From assembly GCA_035574275.1 (NCBI GenBank), contig DATLYY010000074.1, forward strand, positions 1 through 54,813: a DNA stretch of 54,813 bases, given 5' to 3'. The notes below the pieces were generated by a model. It made no database searches and was not told the DNA's origin. It saw only the letters and a program-made list of their open reading frames with translations. The stretch is from Verrucomicrobiia bacterium (lineage in GTDB: Bacteria; Zixibacteria; MSB-5A5; DSPP01). Numbering within the stretch: position 1 is the first letter of the stretch; every line of letters starts with the position of its first letter. A program made the position numbers and the translations under genes. Below are positions 45,201-52,724 of this stretch, piece after piece.

Positions 45201-45705
45201 GGGAAACGCCTATCGTCGCGATATGGGGTATATGACCGTCGCCAAAAAAGTTTATAACCTGCCCCCCAACGGCGGCGGCAATGCACTCGTGGCCCGCTAC
45301 GGGCTGGATGCGCTGGCCGCCGCCGTGGATACTTTCTTTTCCGGTCCCGGCGAAACCTATACCATTATTCACGTCGCTTCCTCAGGCGGCGGCTTGGCCG
45401 GTCTGATGAACAACGCGGTCAAAGGCATCGACTGGTATGTCGACCACTCCGATGTCCAGGTCGGTACCAGCCAGACCCGCTTCCGCGGCGATTTGAACAA
45501 CGATGGGCAGCTATCACCGGCGGACGTGGTTTTGGAACTGAACTATGTTTTTTCGAACGTGGATATGTACAACGGAACGGCCATCCCCCTCTGCGTGGCG
45601 GATTTGAACAACACGGGGGATTTATCCCCCGCCGATATTGTGCTGCTGCTCAACGGGACTTTTACCGGCGGCGATTGTCTCGGCTGCCTCAAACCCTGTT
45701 TTTAA
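42268..45705 (+). CDS. Large secreted protein with BNR/sialidase-like N-part and dockerin-like tail
   Basis: 1145 residues from ATG 42268, chosen for GCGGAGGATCT upstream and the signal peptide MRAIILFIFAVSFGLFSESFA; the frame is open to 42148. Residues about 70-560 look like a beta-propeller of the BNR/exo-sialidase kind, with FTYTTDRGLTWSAD and VALSPTGTVHMVYG. No catalytic set is evident. A Fn3/ASPM-like beta region follows (about 580-690), then about 350 residues of uncharacterised beta-rich sequence (ESVWVATYRAGN and WWLGWVAGNDV give the flavour). The tail is RGDLNNDGQLSPADVVLELN and DLNNTGDLSPADIVLLLNGTF, ending GCLKPCF. It lies directly beyond the regulator pair and the dyad element. 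Confidence 0.7.
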   Translation: MRAIILFIFAVSFGLFSESFALPKSKVPEPASVNRQPAKIQPARPIPIVVDDDVVRENSLPLDPAQSYRYLGPRQIEQSASPYVDVRVGIPETPGGNNHMRRQVALSPTGTVHMVYGIYDVDSTGTPDSARNFFYFYNAYDCGNSNALRNGSLDVPIRDSFPPTDLRPRFVNQGGLFIPPGTNTPVVYGNQYILLTDTPPLGDVSFRGCATMRDSAECLGMFSMDTTMNISTTRRHPVNYPLNESVWVATYRAGNTPNAISFTYTTDRGLTWSADAILPTYSPWFNSVEITGRGNTVYVVSMADPNDPNAFTTTERPCYLKGTYNPATGALTWGTITDITGDFELPGFLGNMIDISAIMVGDVLHVLWTDWNNFLGAGGPGPGGHVHHAAVFPDGTVQGPHKITDINVDGRLPDRSGTLFGFAVCNWPMVSLAYDTTQDYLFALWSAPPDDGNYGWGDYEQYGVMACYDIFTATSPYASYYHGIIWDDARNVTQTNNPGCDGSPGDPCHHEDQFEVAAIANDTLWVVAMVQRYPGFQETAVRSGITPDPGPFTEQYDVFRLYKVPARYNYCHLSCGDLGTPPGDTTKFYQIQLQPRGGTKSFNLRLVNISLNDTYLDSVTLDTGLNDGYLVVTTNAVFGTLVTVGGHYDFQVFMNTDGVGSANIGARSGLLKAYTHYGSPPSYRILPINITVYVVPTLCLNRKTVIHSATNHTEVGNQGSIKDQGGLGMYYPVNGHDNFYDGGVWVAWDNNIPDGRTNCADGFPRKVTRQLFGDKYLRCLTDAVLDSVPGTGSYYNLYLKSIAAELQDSTIVWQNIWEQSTHPDSSDFLIQTTRIINIGNDPIDSVAMGVIYDLDVQVDGVVSASENVGGDTTVSHLGRTWWLGWVAGNDVVVDTCAPGAYAYGFVVVPGTIGNPGDFVGPRGAVVYQQAGFSYNIGCENPNGGDSLFERYAWNLVGTHSTENPADDTLTGVFQRCLSGNAYRRDMGYMTVAKKVYNLPPNGGGNALVARYGLDALAAAVDTFFSGPGETYTIIHVASSGGGLAGLMNNAVKGIDWYVDHSDVQVGTSQTRFRGDLNNDGQLSPADVVLELNYVFSNVDMYNGTAIPLCVADLNNTGDLSPADIVLLLNGTFTGGDCLGCLKPCF

Positions 45706-45729
45706 CTCCTGAAAGGGAGCGTTTAACAA

Positions 45730-45761
45730 AAAAGCCCTTCCGCCAAAGCGGAAGGGCTTTT
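45730..45761. terminator. Bidirectional Rho-independent terminator
   Basis: AAAAGCCCTTCCGC-CAAA-GCGGAAGGGCTTTT, a 14-bp stem, sits between the convergent genes ending at 45705 (+) and 45778 (-). It has A/T runs on both sides. Confidence 0.9.
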
Positions 45762-45777
45762 AGTTGTTTGGGTGCTT

Positions 45778-46461
45778 TCAAAAAATCATCCCCAGCCAGT
45801 CCCTCAAAAACTCAATCCGGCCGATGAGGAGCGAAAGCCGCCCCATCACCGTATAGCCAAAGGTGGCCCCGAAGCCGATCATCAAAAACCAGATTCCCAG
45901 CTTCGCCGTCCCGCCAAAAAACCCCTTGTGCTCCTTGGAAAAGAAAAAATAGGCCAGCCCGGAAAGCGAGCCGACGATGATAAGTAAATTGTTGAAAGCG
46001 GCCTGAGATGAAACGGAAACGAATGGAAAAGGAAAGGCGCCGAAAACCAAAACGTTTCCTTTCAACTGCTCGTACATGTAGGTCTGCACGGAAAGGGGAA
46101 TCAAAACCCCCGCCGAGACGCCGAGCACGACCGCCATTGACCAGCGGGACAGAACCGCAAGGTTTCCCCCCACCAACCGGAAGAGCATGAAGATTGAAAG
46201 TATCAAGTTGGAAATGACAAAAATTGTGAGTTCGGTGCTCAATCCCGCGCCGGTTACCAAGGCCACCGTCGGGTCCAGCCAGAGCGGCTTGAAGGTGTCG
46301 CGGAAAAGCAGAATCATCCAGTAACCGTTGGAAACCCCCACCACCACATGCTCGGCAATTTTGTAGAGCGGGTTGTCCTTATATAGAAAGGAAAAGATGC
46401 AGAGGGTGAAAAAAACCGCCAAAGTCGTCCAGATGACTTGCACCAAGGAGGTCTCCGGCAT
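45778..46461 (-). CDS. Membrane protein of duplicated module, component D copy 2
   Basis: 227 residues from ATG 46461, one base after the previous stop (TAG). About six membrane segments. The N-terminal motif LYKDNPLYKIAEHVVVGVSNGYW and the C-terminal block FFFSKEHKGFFGGTAKLGIW then GFGATFGYTVMGRLSLLIGR are shared nearly word for word with copy 1 (49129-49839). The middle differs. It is the last gene of the eight-gene chain. I recognise no family with known function. The conserved FSKEHKG loop after a membrane segment probably faces the cytoplasm. Confidence 0.75.
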   Translation of the reverse strand: MPETSLVQVIWTTLAVFFTLCIFSFLYKDNPLYKIAEHVVVGVSNGYWMILLFRDTFKPLWLDPTVALVTGAGLSTELTIFVISNLILSIFMLFRLVGGNLAVLSRWSMAVVLGVSAGVLIPLSVQTYMYEQLKGNVLVFGAFPFPFVSVSSQAAFNNLLIIVGSLSGLAYFFFSKEHKGFFGGTAKLGIWFLMIGFGATFGYTVMGRLSLLIGRIEFLRDWLGMIF

Positions 46462-46462
46462 C

Positions 46463-47293
46463 CTACTTTTTCTCCCGCGTGGTAAAATAGGCAAAATTCC
46501 CCAAAATCACCAGAATGATGATGGCCAGATGGGCGAACGACTGAATGTCCATCCGGAGCGTGGCTTTAGCCGCCTTTCCCTTGATGCCGACCATCTGTTC
46601 GTATTCCGCCGCCCCCTTTAATCCCCCCATCAGGGCGAAGAGCTGGCCGGACTGGTAGTAGGTGTAGTAATCGGTGGCCATGACGGCGGTCACCCCCAGT
46701 GCCAACGGAATGTTGTAGCGGCCGTGAGCCGAACGGATCCAGTAATCGGCTCCCGAAACGGCGGTCATTGAAACAATCATCTTCGTGTCGGAATAGTTTT
46801 TCAGCCCCCGCATCAACGGCAGCTCATCGAGCTTCGTGCCATAGTAGTCGGTGGGAAACGATTTGCGGAAATCCTCCCCCATGTTCAATATAACCGTTTC
46901 CGGATACGGCTTGTATCCCAAAAAGACGTAATCTTCGCCGTATTTTTTCCCCATTTCGCGGGCAATCAAGGTCAAATCCTGCTCGGCTTGCGCCACACCA
47001 AGCTGAAAGAGCCCCGAAGCGACTACTTTTACGTTTTTCCGAAAAACCTGGCGCAAAAAGGTGTGCGCCATCGGCTGCACCTCCGGGATGGTGGCCGGAT
47101 CGTACTCCGGGGCGTAAAAAACGACGTCCCCCGGTTTCAAGGCCTCCACGGCGTCGTACAAAGCCCGCACCTCGCGGGTGGCTTTGATGGGCAGCCCGAT
47201 GAAAAAGAAAAAGGGGATGACTATGGCCACGCCTGTGATCAAAAAAATCCAGCGTCGGTCGATTTTCAAAAGCTTTTGGAAAAACTCCTTCAC
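46463..47293 (-). CDS. Membrane-anchored protein of duplicated module, component C copy 2
   Basis: 276 residues from GTG 47293, overlapping the previous stop by GTGA. A membrane helix near each end (RRWIFLITGVAIVIPFFFFIGLP and FAHLAIIILVILGNFAYF) frames an extracytoplasmic domain of about 200 residues. It contains ALYDAVEALKPGDVVFYAPEYDP, VQPMAHTFLRQVF, DYVFLGYKPYPE and GLKNYSDTKMIVSMTA. The paired copy at 49839-50675 keeps the same blocks (PMAEATFKQLF, DYANLGFMAGE, GVKNYKNFDFIINFSS). The alternating hydrophobic strands suggest a Rossmann-like fold. The function is unknown. Confidence 0.75.
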   Translation of the reverse strand: MKEFFQKLLKIDRRWIFLITGVAIVIPFFFFIGLPIKATREVRALYDAVEALKPGDVVFYAPEYDPATIPEVQPMAHTFLRQVFRKNVKVVASGLFQLGVAQAEQDLTLIAREMGKKYGEDYVFLGYKPYPETVILNMGEDFRKSFPTDYYGTKLDELPLMRGLKNYSDTKMIVSMTAVSGADYWIRSAHGRYNIPLALGVTAVMATDYYTYYQSGQLFALMGGLKGAAEYEQMVGIKGKAAKATLRMDIQSFAHLAIIILVILGNFAYFTTREKK

Positions 47294-47952
47294 CGTCCTC
47301 CTCCCAGCCAGGCCCGCTCAATCCCCAGAACCATCTTGAGCGAAAGGGAAAGTATGCCCAGTCCCACCCCGACGATGATGGCCCGCTTGGCCGCCGCGTT
47401 CGGCACGGCCATAATCCAATCCGCCAAATCGGAAATCCAGTCCCCCAAAACAAACGGGCCGATTGGCACACGCCCCAGCATCACCACCACGGCGGTCAAA
47501 AGCAACAAAGTTGCGATTACACTGCGCGCCCGGAAGGCCCGAAAGGCGGCCGAGGCGATGAAAAAAGCCAAAAGGGCAAACATGGTCGCCTGCACGGGGG
47601 TCAAAACGTAGTTGTACAGATTGAGGAAAAACGATCCTTCCACCCGGTCACCGGTTCCCAAGAAAGATCCCAAGTTGACTTTGGCCGGCAGAAACCCGGA
47701 CGCGGCCATCATAAAGAAAAACGCGACCAAAATATAACTGTAACCATACCCCGGCTGGCGCCGGCTTATTTTGGCAAAGTGCAAGGATAAAAGCGAAACG
47801 ATGCCCAAAACCAAGGCCACCGCCCCCACCACCTGCACGGTCTTGTTGAGGTTCTGATAAATTAAAGCCGGCAGCTCGTGGGGAACGAAAAACTGCACGG
47901 CCATAAAAACGCCGCATACCAGCATAATCAATAAGGGAATCTCTTTTCTCAT
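47290..47952 (-). CDS. Membrane protein of duplicated module, component B copy 2
   Basis: 220 residues from ATG 47952, 4 bases after the previous stop. About six membrane segments. Shared with copy 1 (50672-51367): the N-terminus MRKEIPLLI.., FFVPHE, and the block ATMFALLAFFIASAAFRAFR then ARSVIATLLLLTAVVVMLG. The C-terminus VGLGILSLSLKMVLGIERAWL is also shared. The AFRAFRAR loop is the most conserved part and is strongly basic, so it is likely cytoplasmic. The family and function are unknown. Confidence 0.75.
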   Translation of the reverse strand: MRKEIPLLIMLVCGVFMAVQFFVPHELPALIYQNLNKTVQVVGAVALVLGIVSLLSLHFAKISRRQPGYGYSYILVAFFFMMAASGFLPAKVNLGSFLGTGDRVEGSFFLNLYNYVLTPVQATMFALLAFFIASAAFRAFRARSVIATLLLLTAVVVMLGRVPIGPFVLGDWISDLADWIMAVPNAAAKRAIIVGVGLGILSLSLKMVLGIERAWLGGGR

Positions 47953-47956
47953 CGGC

Positions 47957-49129
47957 TCACTCGTTAATCATAAGTTTCTTGAAGAATCCGAAGAAATGGA
48001 TTTTATTTTCCAGTAAAACTGAAATGACACCCACAAAGGAAAGCCCGGCGAAAATCACCTTACCCCAGTCCTGCCCTTTGATGGAACCGACCTGCTCCGG
48101 CTCCTTGGACAGATAGGCCGAGGCGGCAAACATCTCTTCGCCGATGAGTGTAAAATCGCATGCCACGATGAAGAAAGACATTTGAATCAACTGATCCGTG
48201 CCGGCAATTTGAATGGAGCCCGCCTCGAAGCCGGTCTCCGCCAGCATCAAGGACTCGGCGTAAAACTGTCCCAAATAGAAGTTGGTGGCCGGTTTTTCCC
48301 GCAACATGATCCCGTTCACCGCCGCAACATAGGGGAACTGGTCTTGGGCGACAAAAAAAACGTCTTTTTCATTGTAGGCCTCCGGCCGCCCGGCATTGAG
48401 ATAGGCCCCCTTGACCACGTCCTGGCAGATGGAAAAAACGATCGGATCATAACAGGGGACGATGAGCTTGGTCTGGTACTGCGCCGTTTTTTGCGCCACC
48501 CGCCCCAAAACGGAAAAAGCCGCCATCGTTGCCGCCTGGGCGGCGTCCCCCAACCCGCAGATGTAAAGAATCGGCCGCCCCATCTCGGTCGCCCGGCCGA
48601 TCCCCTCGTCAATGGCGTCAATTCCGGCAATCGGCCGAATGTATAACTCTTTCTTTCCCGCCAGGAATATATTGTAAAGGATGAAAACGATCACCAAAAC
48701 CATCCAGATGAAAATTCGGATGTACGCCGGTTTGGTGTTCCACCAAGAACCTTGCGGGACAACCGGCCCGGCCGCTTCCGACTCCGCAAAACTGCTGTCT
48801 AAGGCATATGCGCGGATTTTGAAGTAATAGGGCCGGCCGTTTTCCAAGCCGTCCTTGGCCGTGGCGGAGGCGGCTCCAAGGGAAGCCGTTCCGATCGGGA
48901 CAAAGGGGGAATCGGCGGCGGGAGCGGCCAGGATTTGATACCCGATGACCGGGTTGGCTGCCCGTTCTTCATCCGGCGACACTTTCCAAGTCAGGTCAAC
49001 CTGTTTACCGGCATCGTCGGGCGTATCCACGGCTTGAACGTCGGAAACGGGCGCGGGCGGGGTTTGGGCCGAAGCAAACAGGAACAAAAAAAGCAAAACC
49101 GGCGGGAGAAATAAAAGTGGTTTTCGCAT
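47957..49129 (-). CDS. Fn3 + membrane protein of duplicated module, component A copy 2
   Basis: 390 residues from ATG 49129, overlapping the previous stop by one base (TGATG). A signal peptide (LLFLPPVLLFLFLFASAQ) precedes one fibronectin type III domain (about 25-125: DVQAVDTPDDAGKQVDLTWK, YYFKIRAY). A membrane helix (IRIFIWMVLVIVFILYNIF) leads to a soluble domain of about 200 residues with KELYIRPIAGIDAIDEGIGR, ATEMGRPILYICG, VKGAYLNAGRPEAY and ACDFTLIGEEMFAASAYLSK. A second hydrophobic segment ends the protein. The soluble part resembles what I recall as DUF6754; that name is from memory. Copy 1 is at 51367-52545. Confidence 0.75.
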   Translation of the reverse strand: MRKPLLFLPPVLLFLFLFASAQTPPAPVSDVQAVDTPDDAGKQVDLTWKVSPDEERAANPVIGYQILAAPAADSPFVPIGTASLGAASATAKDGLENGRPYYFKIRAYALDSSFAESEAAGPVVPQGSWWNTKPAYIRIFIWMVLVIVFILYNIFLAGKKELYIRPIAGIDAIDEGIGRATEMGRPILYICGLGDAAQAATMAAFSVLGRVAQKTAQYQTKLIVPCYDPIVFSICQDVVKGAYLNAGRPEAYNEKDVFFVAQDQFPYVAAVNGIMLREKPATNFYLGQFYAESLMLAETGFEAGSIQIAGTDQLIQMSFFIVACDFTLIGEEMFAASAYLSKEPEQVGSIKGQDWGKVIFAGLSFVGVISVLLENKIHFFGFFKKLMINE

Positions 49130-49839
49130 CAGCCGAGCAAATGTAACCAATCCCGCAGCAAAAAGTCAATACGCCCGATGAGAAGCGACATGCGCGACAT
49201 TACGGTGAGCCCAAAAGCCGCCCCGAAGGTCACCATCAAAAACCAGATTCCCACTTTGGCCGCCCCGCCAAAAACCCCTTTATGCTCTTTGGAGAAAAAG
49301 AAATAGATGACCCCCGTCAAAATTCCCGCAACCAGAACGATGTTGGTGAGGGATTGCCCGAGCGATGCTCCCCAATTCAGGCTGCCGTCCAGATATTGCG
49401 GAGCCCAGAGGGGGAGAATCGACTCCTTTACTTGTTTCATGATGTTGGTCTGCAGTTCGCCGATTAGCCGCAGCCCGGCGATGGAACCGATGACGAAGGC
49501 CAGCGGCCAGCGGGAAATCCAGCCCGCTTTGGGCAAAAGCCGCATCAACATCATTACTCCCAATGCCGCGGCAATCAAATTGAACCATTGTCCCGAAGCC
49601 AGGCTTCCGGTCTGCCGGTAGTAGGCCAAAGCCGAATCGGTCAATTCACCGGTAAGACCGATTTTATCGGTCAACTGGGGAAGCAAACTCTGATAGAAGA
49701 TGGAAACGAACCAGTATCCGGCTGAAACCCCGATGAAAACCGATTCGCAGAACTTGTAAACCGGGTTGTCCTTGTACACGAAGGACATGATCCCGAGCGT
49801 GAGCACGCCGGCGATTGTTATGGAGATCATCTCCGGCAC
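49129..49839 (-). CDS. Membrane protein of duplicated module, component D copy 1
   Basis: 236 residues from GTG 49839 (GGAGGAAAAGATA upstream; overlaps the previous stop as TAGTG). About six membrane segments. Shares FVYKDNPVYKFCESVFIGVSAGYW and FFFSKEHKGVFGGAAKVGIW then GAAFGLTVMSRMSLLIGRIDF with copy 2. The central part carries a soluble loop (about 55-75). Order and coupling within A-B-C-D are identical in both copies, which argues for a membrane complex with fixed stoichiometry. Confidence 0.75.
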   Translation of the reverse strand: MPEMISITIAGVLTLGIMSFVYKDNPVYKFCESVFIGVSAGYWFVSIFYQSLLPQLTDKIGLTGELTDSALAYYRQTGSLASGQWFNLIAAALGVMMLMRLLPKAGWISRWPLAFVIGSIAGLRLIGELQTNIMKQVKESILPLWAPQYLDGSLNWGASLGQSLTNIVLVAGILTGVIYFFFSKEHKGVFGGAAKVGIWFLMVTFGAAFGLTVMSRMSLLIGRIDFLLRDWLHLLG

Positions 49840-50675
49840 TATCTTTTCCTCCGGGAAACAAAAAAGGCGATGTTGCCCAAAATTACGAAAAGCATGACGA
49901 TTAGATGGGACACGGATTGGGCTCCCATAAAGGAAATCCCCTTCCCCGGCTGGCTGGAAACCGTTTCGTACTCGGCCGCCCCCTTCATCCCGGCCAAAAG
50001 CCCCAAAAGCTGCCCACTGCGGAAATAGGGGTAATTTTCCGGCGCCTGCACGGCGGTGTTGCCGGCGATCATTTTCGACCCGGAACGATCCACGCAGAAC
50101 TGCACCCATTCCCGCGTTCCGGGAAAACCGGAAGAGAAATTGATGATAAAATCAAAGTTCTTGTAATTCTTAACTCCCTTCATGATCGGCAGGGAGGCCG
50201 TTGCATTCCCTTTATAGTCGGACGGAAAGGTGGAAGGAATGTCCGAGTTCATTTTCTGGATGACTACATCCTCCCCCGCCATAAACCCCAGATTGGCATA
50301 ATCCGCGCCGTATTCCAGCTTTTTGTTCGCAAAGCGGGGATCCTTGAGGGCGGACGCGAGCGCCTTTTCCGCCTGTTGCGGCCCCTGGGGCCAAAGGCCG
50401 ATTACCACCAGCTTGCAATTTTTGGTGAAAAGTTGTTTGAAAGTTGCCTCCGCCATCGGCTGCAGTTCCGGCGAAGAAGGGGGATCGAAATCGAAAGAGA
50501 GTAAAACCTTCGACCCCGCTGGCAGGTTCTCAATCGATTCATAATACGCCCGGCCCTCGGGAGAAACGGGTATCGGCTGGTGGATGGTGAAAAAAAGCGG
50601 CAATGCCAAAGCCAGAAAGATGAACGCGAAGATGATCCGCCGGTCCAAAAGGGCAAACTTTTCCCAGAAGTTCAC
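49839..50675 (-). CDS. Membrane-anchored protein of duplicated module, component C copy 1
   Basis: 278 residues from GTG 50675 (GTGA overlap with the gene before). An N-terminal helix RRIIFAFIFLALALPLFFTI, an extracytoplasmic domain (YYESIENLPAGSKVLLSFDFDP, LQPMAEATFKQLFTKNCKLVVIG, GADYANLGFMAGEDVVI, KMIAGNTAVQAPENYPYF), and a C-terminal helix HLIVMLFVILGNIAFFVSRR. The last 35 residues before the helix (LGLLAGMKGAAEYE) match copy 2 (FALMGGLKGAAEYE). No catalytic motif was recognised. Confidence 0.75.
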   Translation of the reverse strand: MNFWEKFALLDRRIIFAFIFLALALPLFFTIHQPIPVSPEGRAYYESIENLPAGSKVLLSFDFDPPSSPELQPMAEATFKQLFTKNCKLVVIGLWPQGPQQAEKALASALKDPRFANKKLEYGADYANLGFMAGEDVVIQKMNSDIPSTFPSDYKGNATASLPIMKGVKNYKNFDFIINFSSGFPGTREWVQFCVDRSGSKMIAGNTAVQAPENYPYFRSGQLLGLLAGMKGAAEYETVSSQPGKGISFMGAQSVSHLIVMLFVILGNIAFFVSRRKR

Positions 50676-51367
50676 GCTTCCCCCCCCAAGTGTGAGCGCT
50701 CAATCCCCAAAATCAGCCGGAGCGAGGTGGAAATGATTCCCAGGGCAATGCCGATCTGAATCGCCCGCTGGCCGGCCACCTGCGGGACATTGCGCACCCA
50801 GTCGGCGACATCGGAAATCTGCCACCCCTGCGGCAGCCAGCCGAAAAGCACGTTGCCGACCGGCACGCTTCCCAGCATTACGACGAAGCCGGCGAGAAGC
50901 AGAAGCGTGGCCTGAAAGCTGCGCGCCCGGAAAGCCCGAAACGAGGCCGAGGCGATAAAGAAGGCCAGCGTGGCGAACATGGTGGAGGAAAGCGGGGCAT
51001 AAACGTAGGTGTAAAACCAGTCGAACGAAGTCCCCGGATACTGAAACTTACGTGCATGCTCGATGTAGCTGTCCCCGGCCGGGCGGTTTTCCCAAAGGGG
51101 AAAGAAAAACCCGGCGATGGAGATGGCCAGAAAGGAAACGATGATGATGCCCGCATACCCCCATCCCTTTTCTTTTTTGTAAATCTTGTCCAGTGAAACT
51201 TTTAAGAGATTCAAAATCCCGAGCCAGATGGCAAACGCCTTGATCACCTGGATCCAAGAGGCGGATACATTCTCCAGCGAGAAGAACGGTTCGTGCGGGA
51301 TGAAAAAGCGGACGATGAAAATGAGCCCGACGACGCTGGTGATGAAAAGAGGTATCTCCCGCCGCAT
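50672..51367 (-). CDS. Membrane protein of duplicated module, component B copy 1
   Basis: 231 residues from ATG 51367, overlapping the A1 stop by one base (TGATG). Six membrane segments. MRREIPLFITSVVGLIFIVRFFIPHE, the block STMFATLAFFIASASFRAFRARSFQ and the end IALGIISTSLRLILGIERSHLGG match copy 2. The loop with LWENRPAGDSYIEHARKFQY is specific to this copy and probably extracytoplasmic. Confidence 0.75.
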   Translation of the reverse strand: MRREIPLFITSVVGLIFIVRFFIPHEPFFSLENVSASWIQVIKAFAIWLGILNLLKVSLDKIYKKEKGWGYAGIIIVSFLAISIAGFFFPLWENRPAGDSYIEHARKFQYPGTSFDWFYTYVYAPLSSTMFATLAFFIASASFRAFRARSFQATLLLLAGFVVMLGSVPVGNVLFGWLPQGWQISDVADWVRNVPQVAGQRAIQIGIALGIISTSLRLILGIERSHLGGEA

Positions 51368-52545
51368 CACCGTACCAGAAAAAAGTTGGTGTAGGCCGTC
51401 ACCCAATCGGCCGGGAAAAACCCGGCGGATTTCAGGGTGGCCAGAATCGCCCCGATGGAAATGGCTGCCATGGTTACGAATTTGCCGACGTCCTGCCCTT
51501 TCAGCGATCCCAGAAGCCGCGGCTCCTTGGACAAATAGGCGGAGGCGGCAAAAAGCTCTTCTCCAATTAGGGTGTAGTCACAGGCCACCACAAAGAAGGG
51601 CAACTGCGCCGGCTGGGCCGTCCCGGCAATTTGGATGGCGCCGATGGAGTTCCCCGTTTCGGCGAAAATGAGCGATTCGGCAAAAAAGGCCCCCTGATAG
51701 AAGACCGCTGCAGGCCGATCCCGCAGCATCATCCCGTCCACCGCGGCGGCAAAACCGAATTGGTCTTCGGTAATGTAATGAATGTCATCCTCCCGGTAGG
51801 CATCCGGACGCCCGGCTTTGAGAAACGCCTCCTTGACGACTTCGCGGCAACTAACCATTACCATCGAGCGGGCGTTGGGGACCTCCAGCCGGGTTTCGTA
51901 CTCCGCCGCCAGTTTGGCCACCCGCCCCAAAAGCAAAACAGCGGCTATGGTCTGGACGTTGTCCATGTCCTGCCGCCCAGGAATGAAAACCACTTTCTTT
52001 CCCATTTCGGTCGCCCGTCCGACCGCGTTGTCCACCTCTTCCAACCCGGCGATTTTGCGGATGTACAGCTCCCTTCCGGATTGGGCCTTGTAAACAAAAT
52101 AAAGGATGGAAGAAACCAGGAGGATTACCGCAATCAGGGCATTGATCCGTTCGGTGTTGAACCACTGGGCTTTGGATTGCGCAGGCCCGCCGATTTCCGA
52201 TTCGGCAAAAGCGCCCCCGGGCCCCAGAACCCGGACTTTGTAGTAGTAATCCGTTCCGTTTTGGGGCACATGGTCGGTGAAGAGCGTGTCTCCTTTGGCG
52301 GCCGAACCGGCCGGTTCAAACGGTCCAACGGGCGAAGCGGCGCGCAGGATTTGATACCCTTCCACTCCTTGGTCCCCCTTTTTGTCGGAAGAAGAAAGTT
52401 TCCAAAAAACCAATAGACTGGTTCCTTTGTCATTTGGGGCATCCTTTGCCCGGACGCCGGTCGGGGGCAAAAGCCCCTGCCCCGCCGTACCGGCGGCAAG
52501 GAAAAGCGCCAAACCAATTCCGCAAATGGCCGTTTTGATTTTCAT
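51367..52545 (-). CDS. Fn3 + membrane protein of duplicated module, component A copy 1
   Basis: 392 residues from ATG 52545; a GTG at 52563 lies inside the terminator hairpin and is less likely. Signal peptide (TAICGIGLALFLAAGTAG), one Fn3 domain (about 28-125; YYYKVRVLGPGG), a membrane helix (INALIAVILLVSSILYFVY), then the soluble domain RELYIRKIAGLEEVDNAVGR, ATEMGKKVVFIPG, KEAFLKAGRPDAYREDD, ACDYTLIGEELFAASAYLSK. By eye about half the residues of this domain match copy 2. It is the first gene of the eight-gene chain, starting 4 bases after a terminator-like hairpin and with no clear ribosome site. Confidence 0.75.
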   Translation of the reverse strand: MKIKTAICGIGLALFLAAGTAGQGLLPPTGVRAKDAPNDKGTSLLVFWKLSSSDKKGDQGVEGYQILRAASPVGPFEPAGSAAKGDTLFTDHVPQNGTDYYYKVRVLGPGGAFAESEIGGPAQSKAQWFNTERINALIAVILLVSSILYFVYKAQSGRELYIRKIAGLEEVDNAVGRATEMGKKVVFIPGRQDMDNVQTIAAVLLLGRVAKLAAEYETRLEVPNARSMVMVSCREVVKEAFLKAGRPDAYREDDIHYITEDQFGFAAAVDGMMLRDRPAAVFYQGAFFAESLIFAETGNSIGAIQIAGTAQPAQLPFFVVACDYTLIGEELFAASAYLSKEPRLLGSLKGQDVGKFVTMAAISIGAILATLKSAGFFPADWVTAYTNFFLVR

Positions 52546-52548
52546 ATC

Positions 52549-52576
52549 AAAAAGAAAAGCCACCCAAAAAGGTGGC
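52549..52576 (-). terminator. Terminator-like hairpin abutting the module start
   Basis: On the minus strand GCCACC-TTTTTG-GGTGGC is followed by TTTTCTTTTT. It separates the thioredoxin-like gene (52725) from the A-B-C-D chain and ends 3 bases before its ATG. The short stem makes it a modest terminator, possibly an attenuator. The stretch 52577-52724 shows no gene. Confidence 0.6.
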
Positions 52577-52724
52577 GACCAATTTTATTCCGACTGCCGC
52601 TTTCGTGGGGCGAGAGCTTCAGTCGTTCTATCCGATTCTTTCTCAAACGCCTCCCCACCGGTACCTCATCTTGGCGGCCAAAAAATACCCGCCGCCCCAA
52701 GGGCTGTCAAGGAAAACTTTGAGC

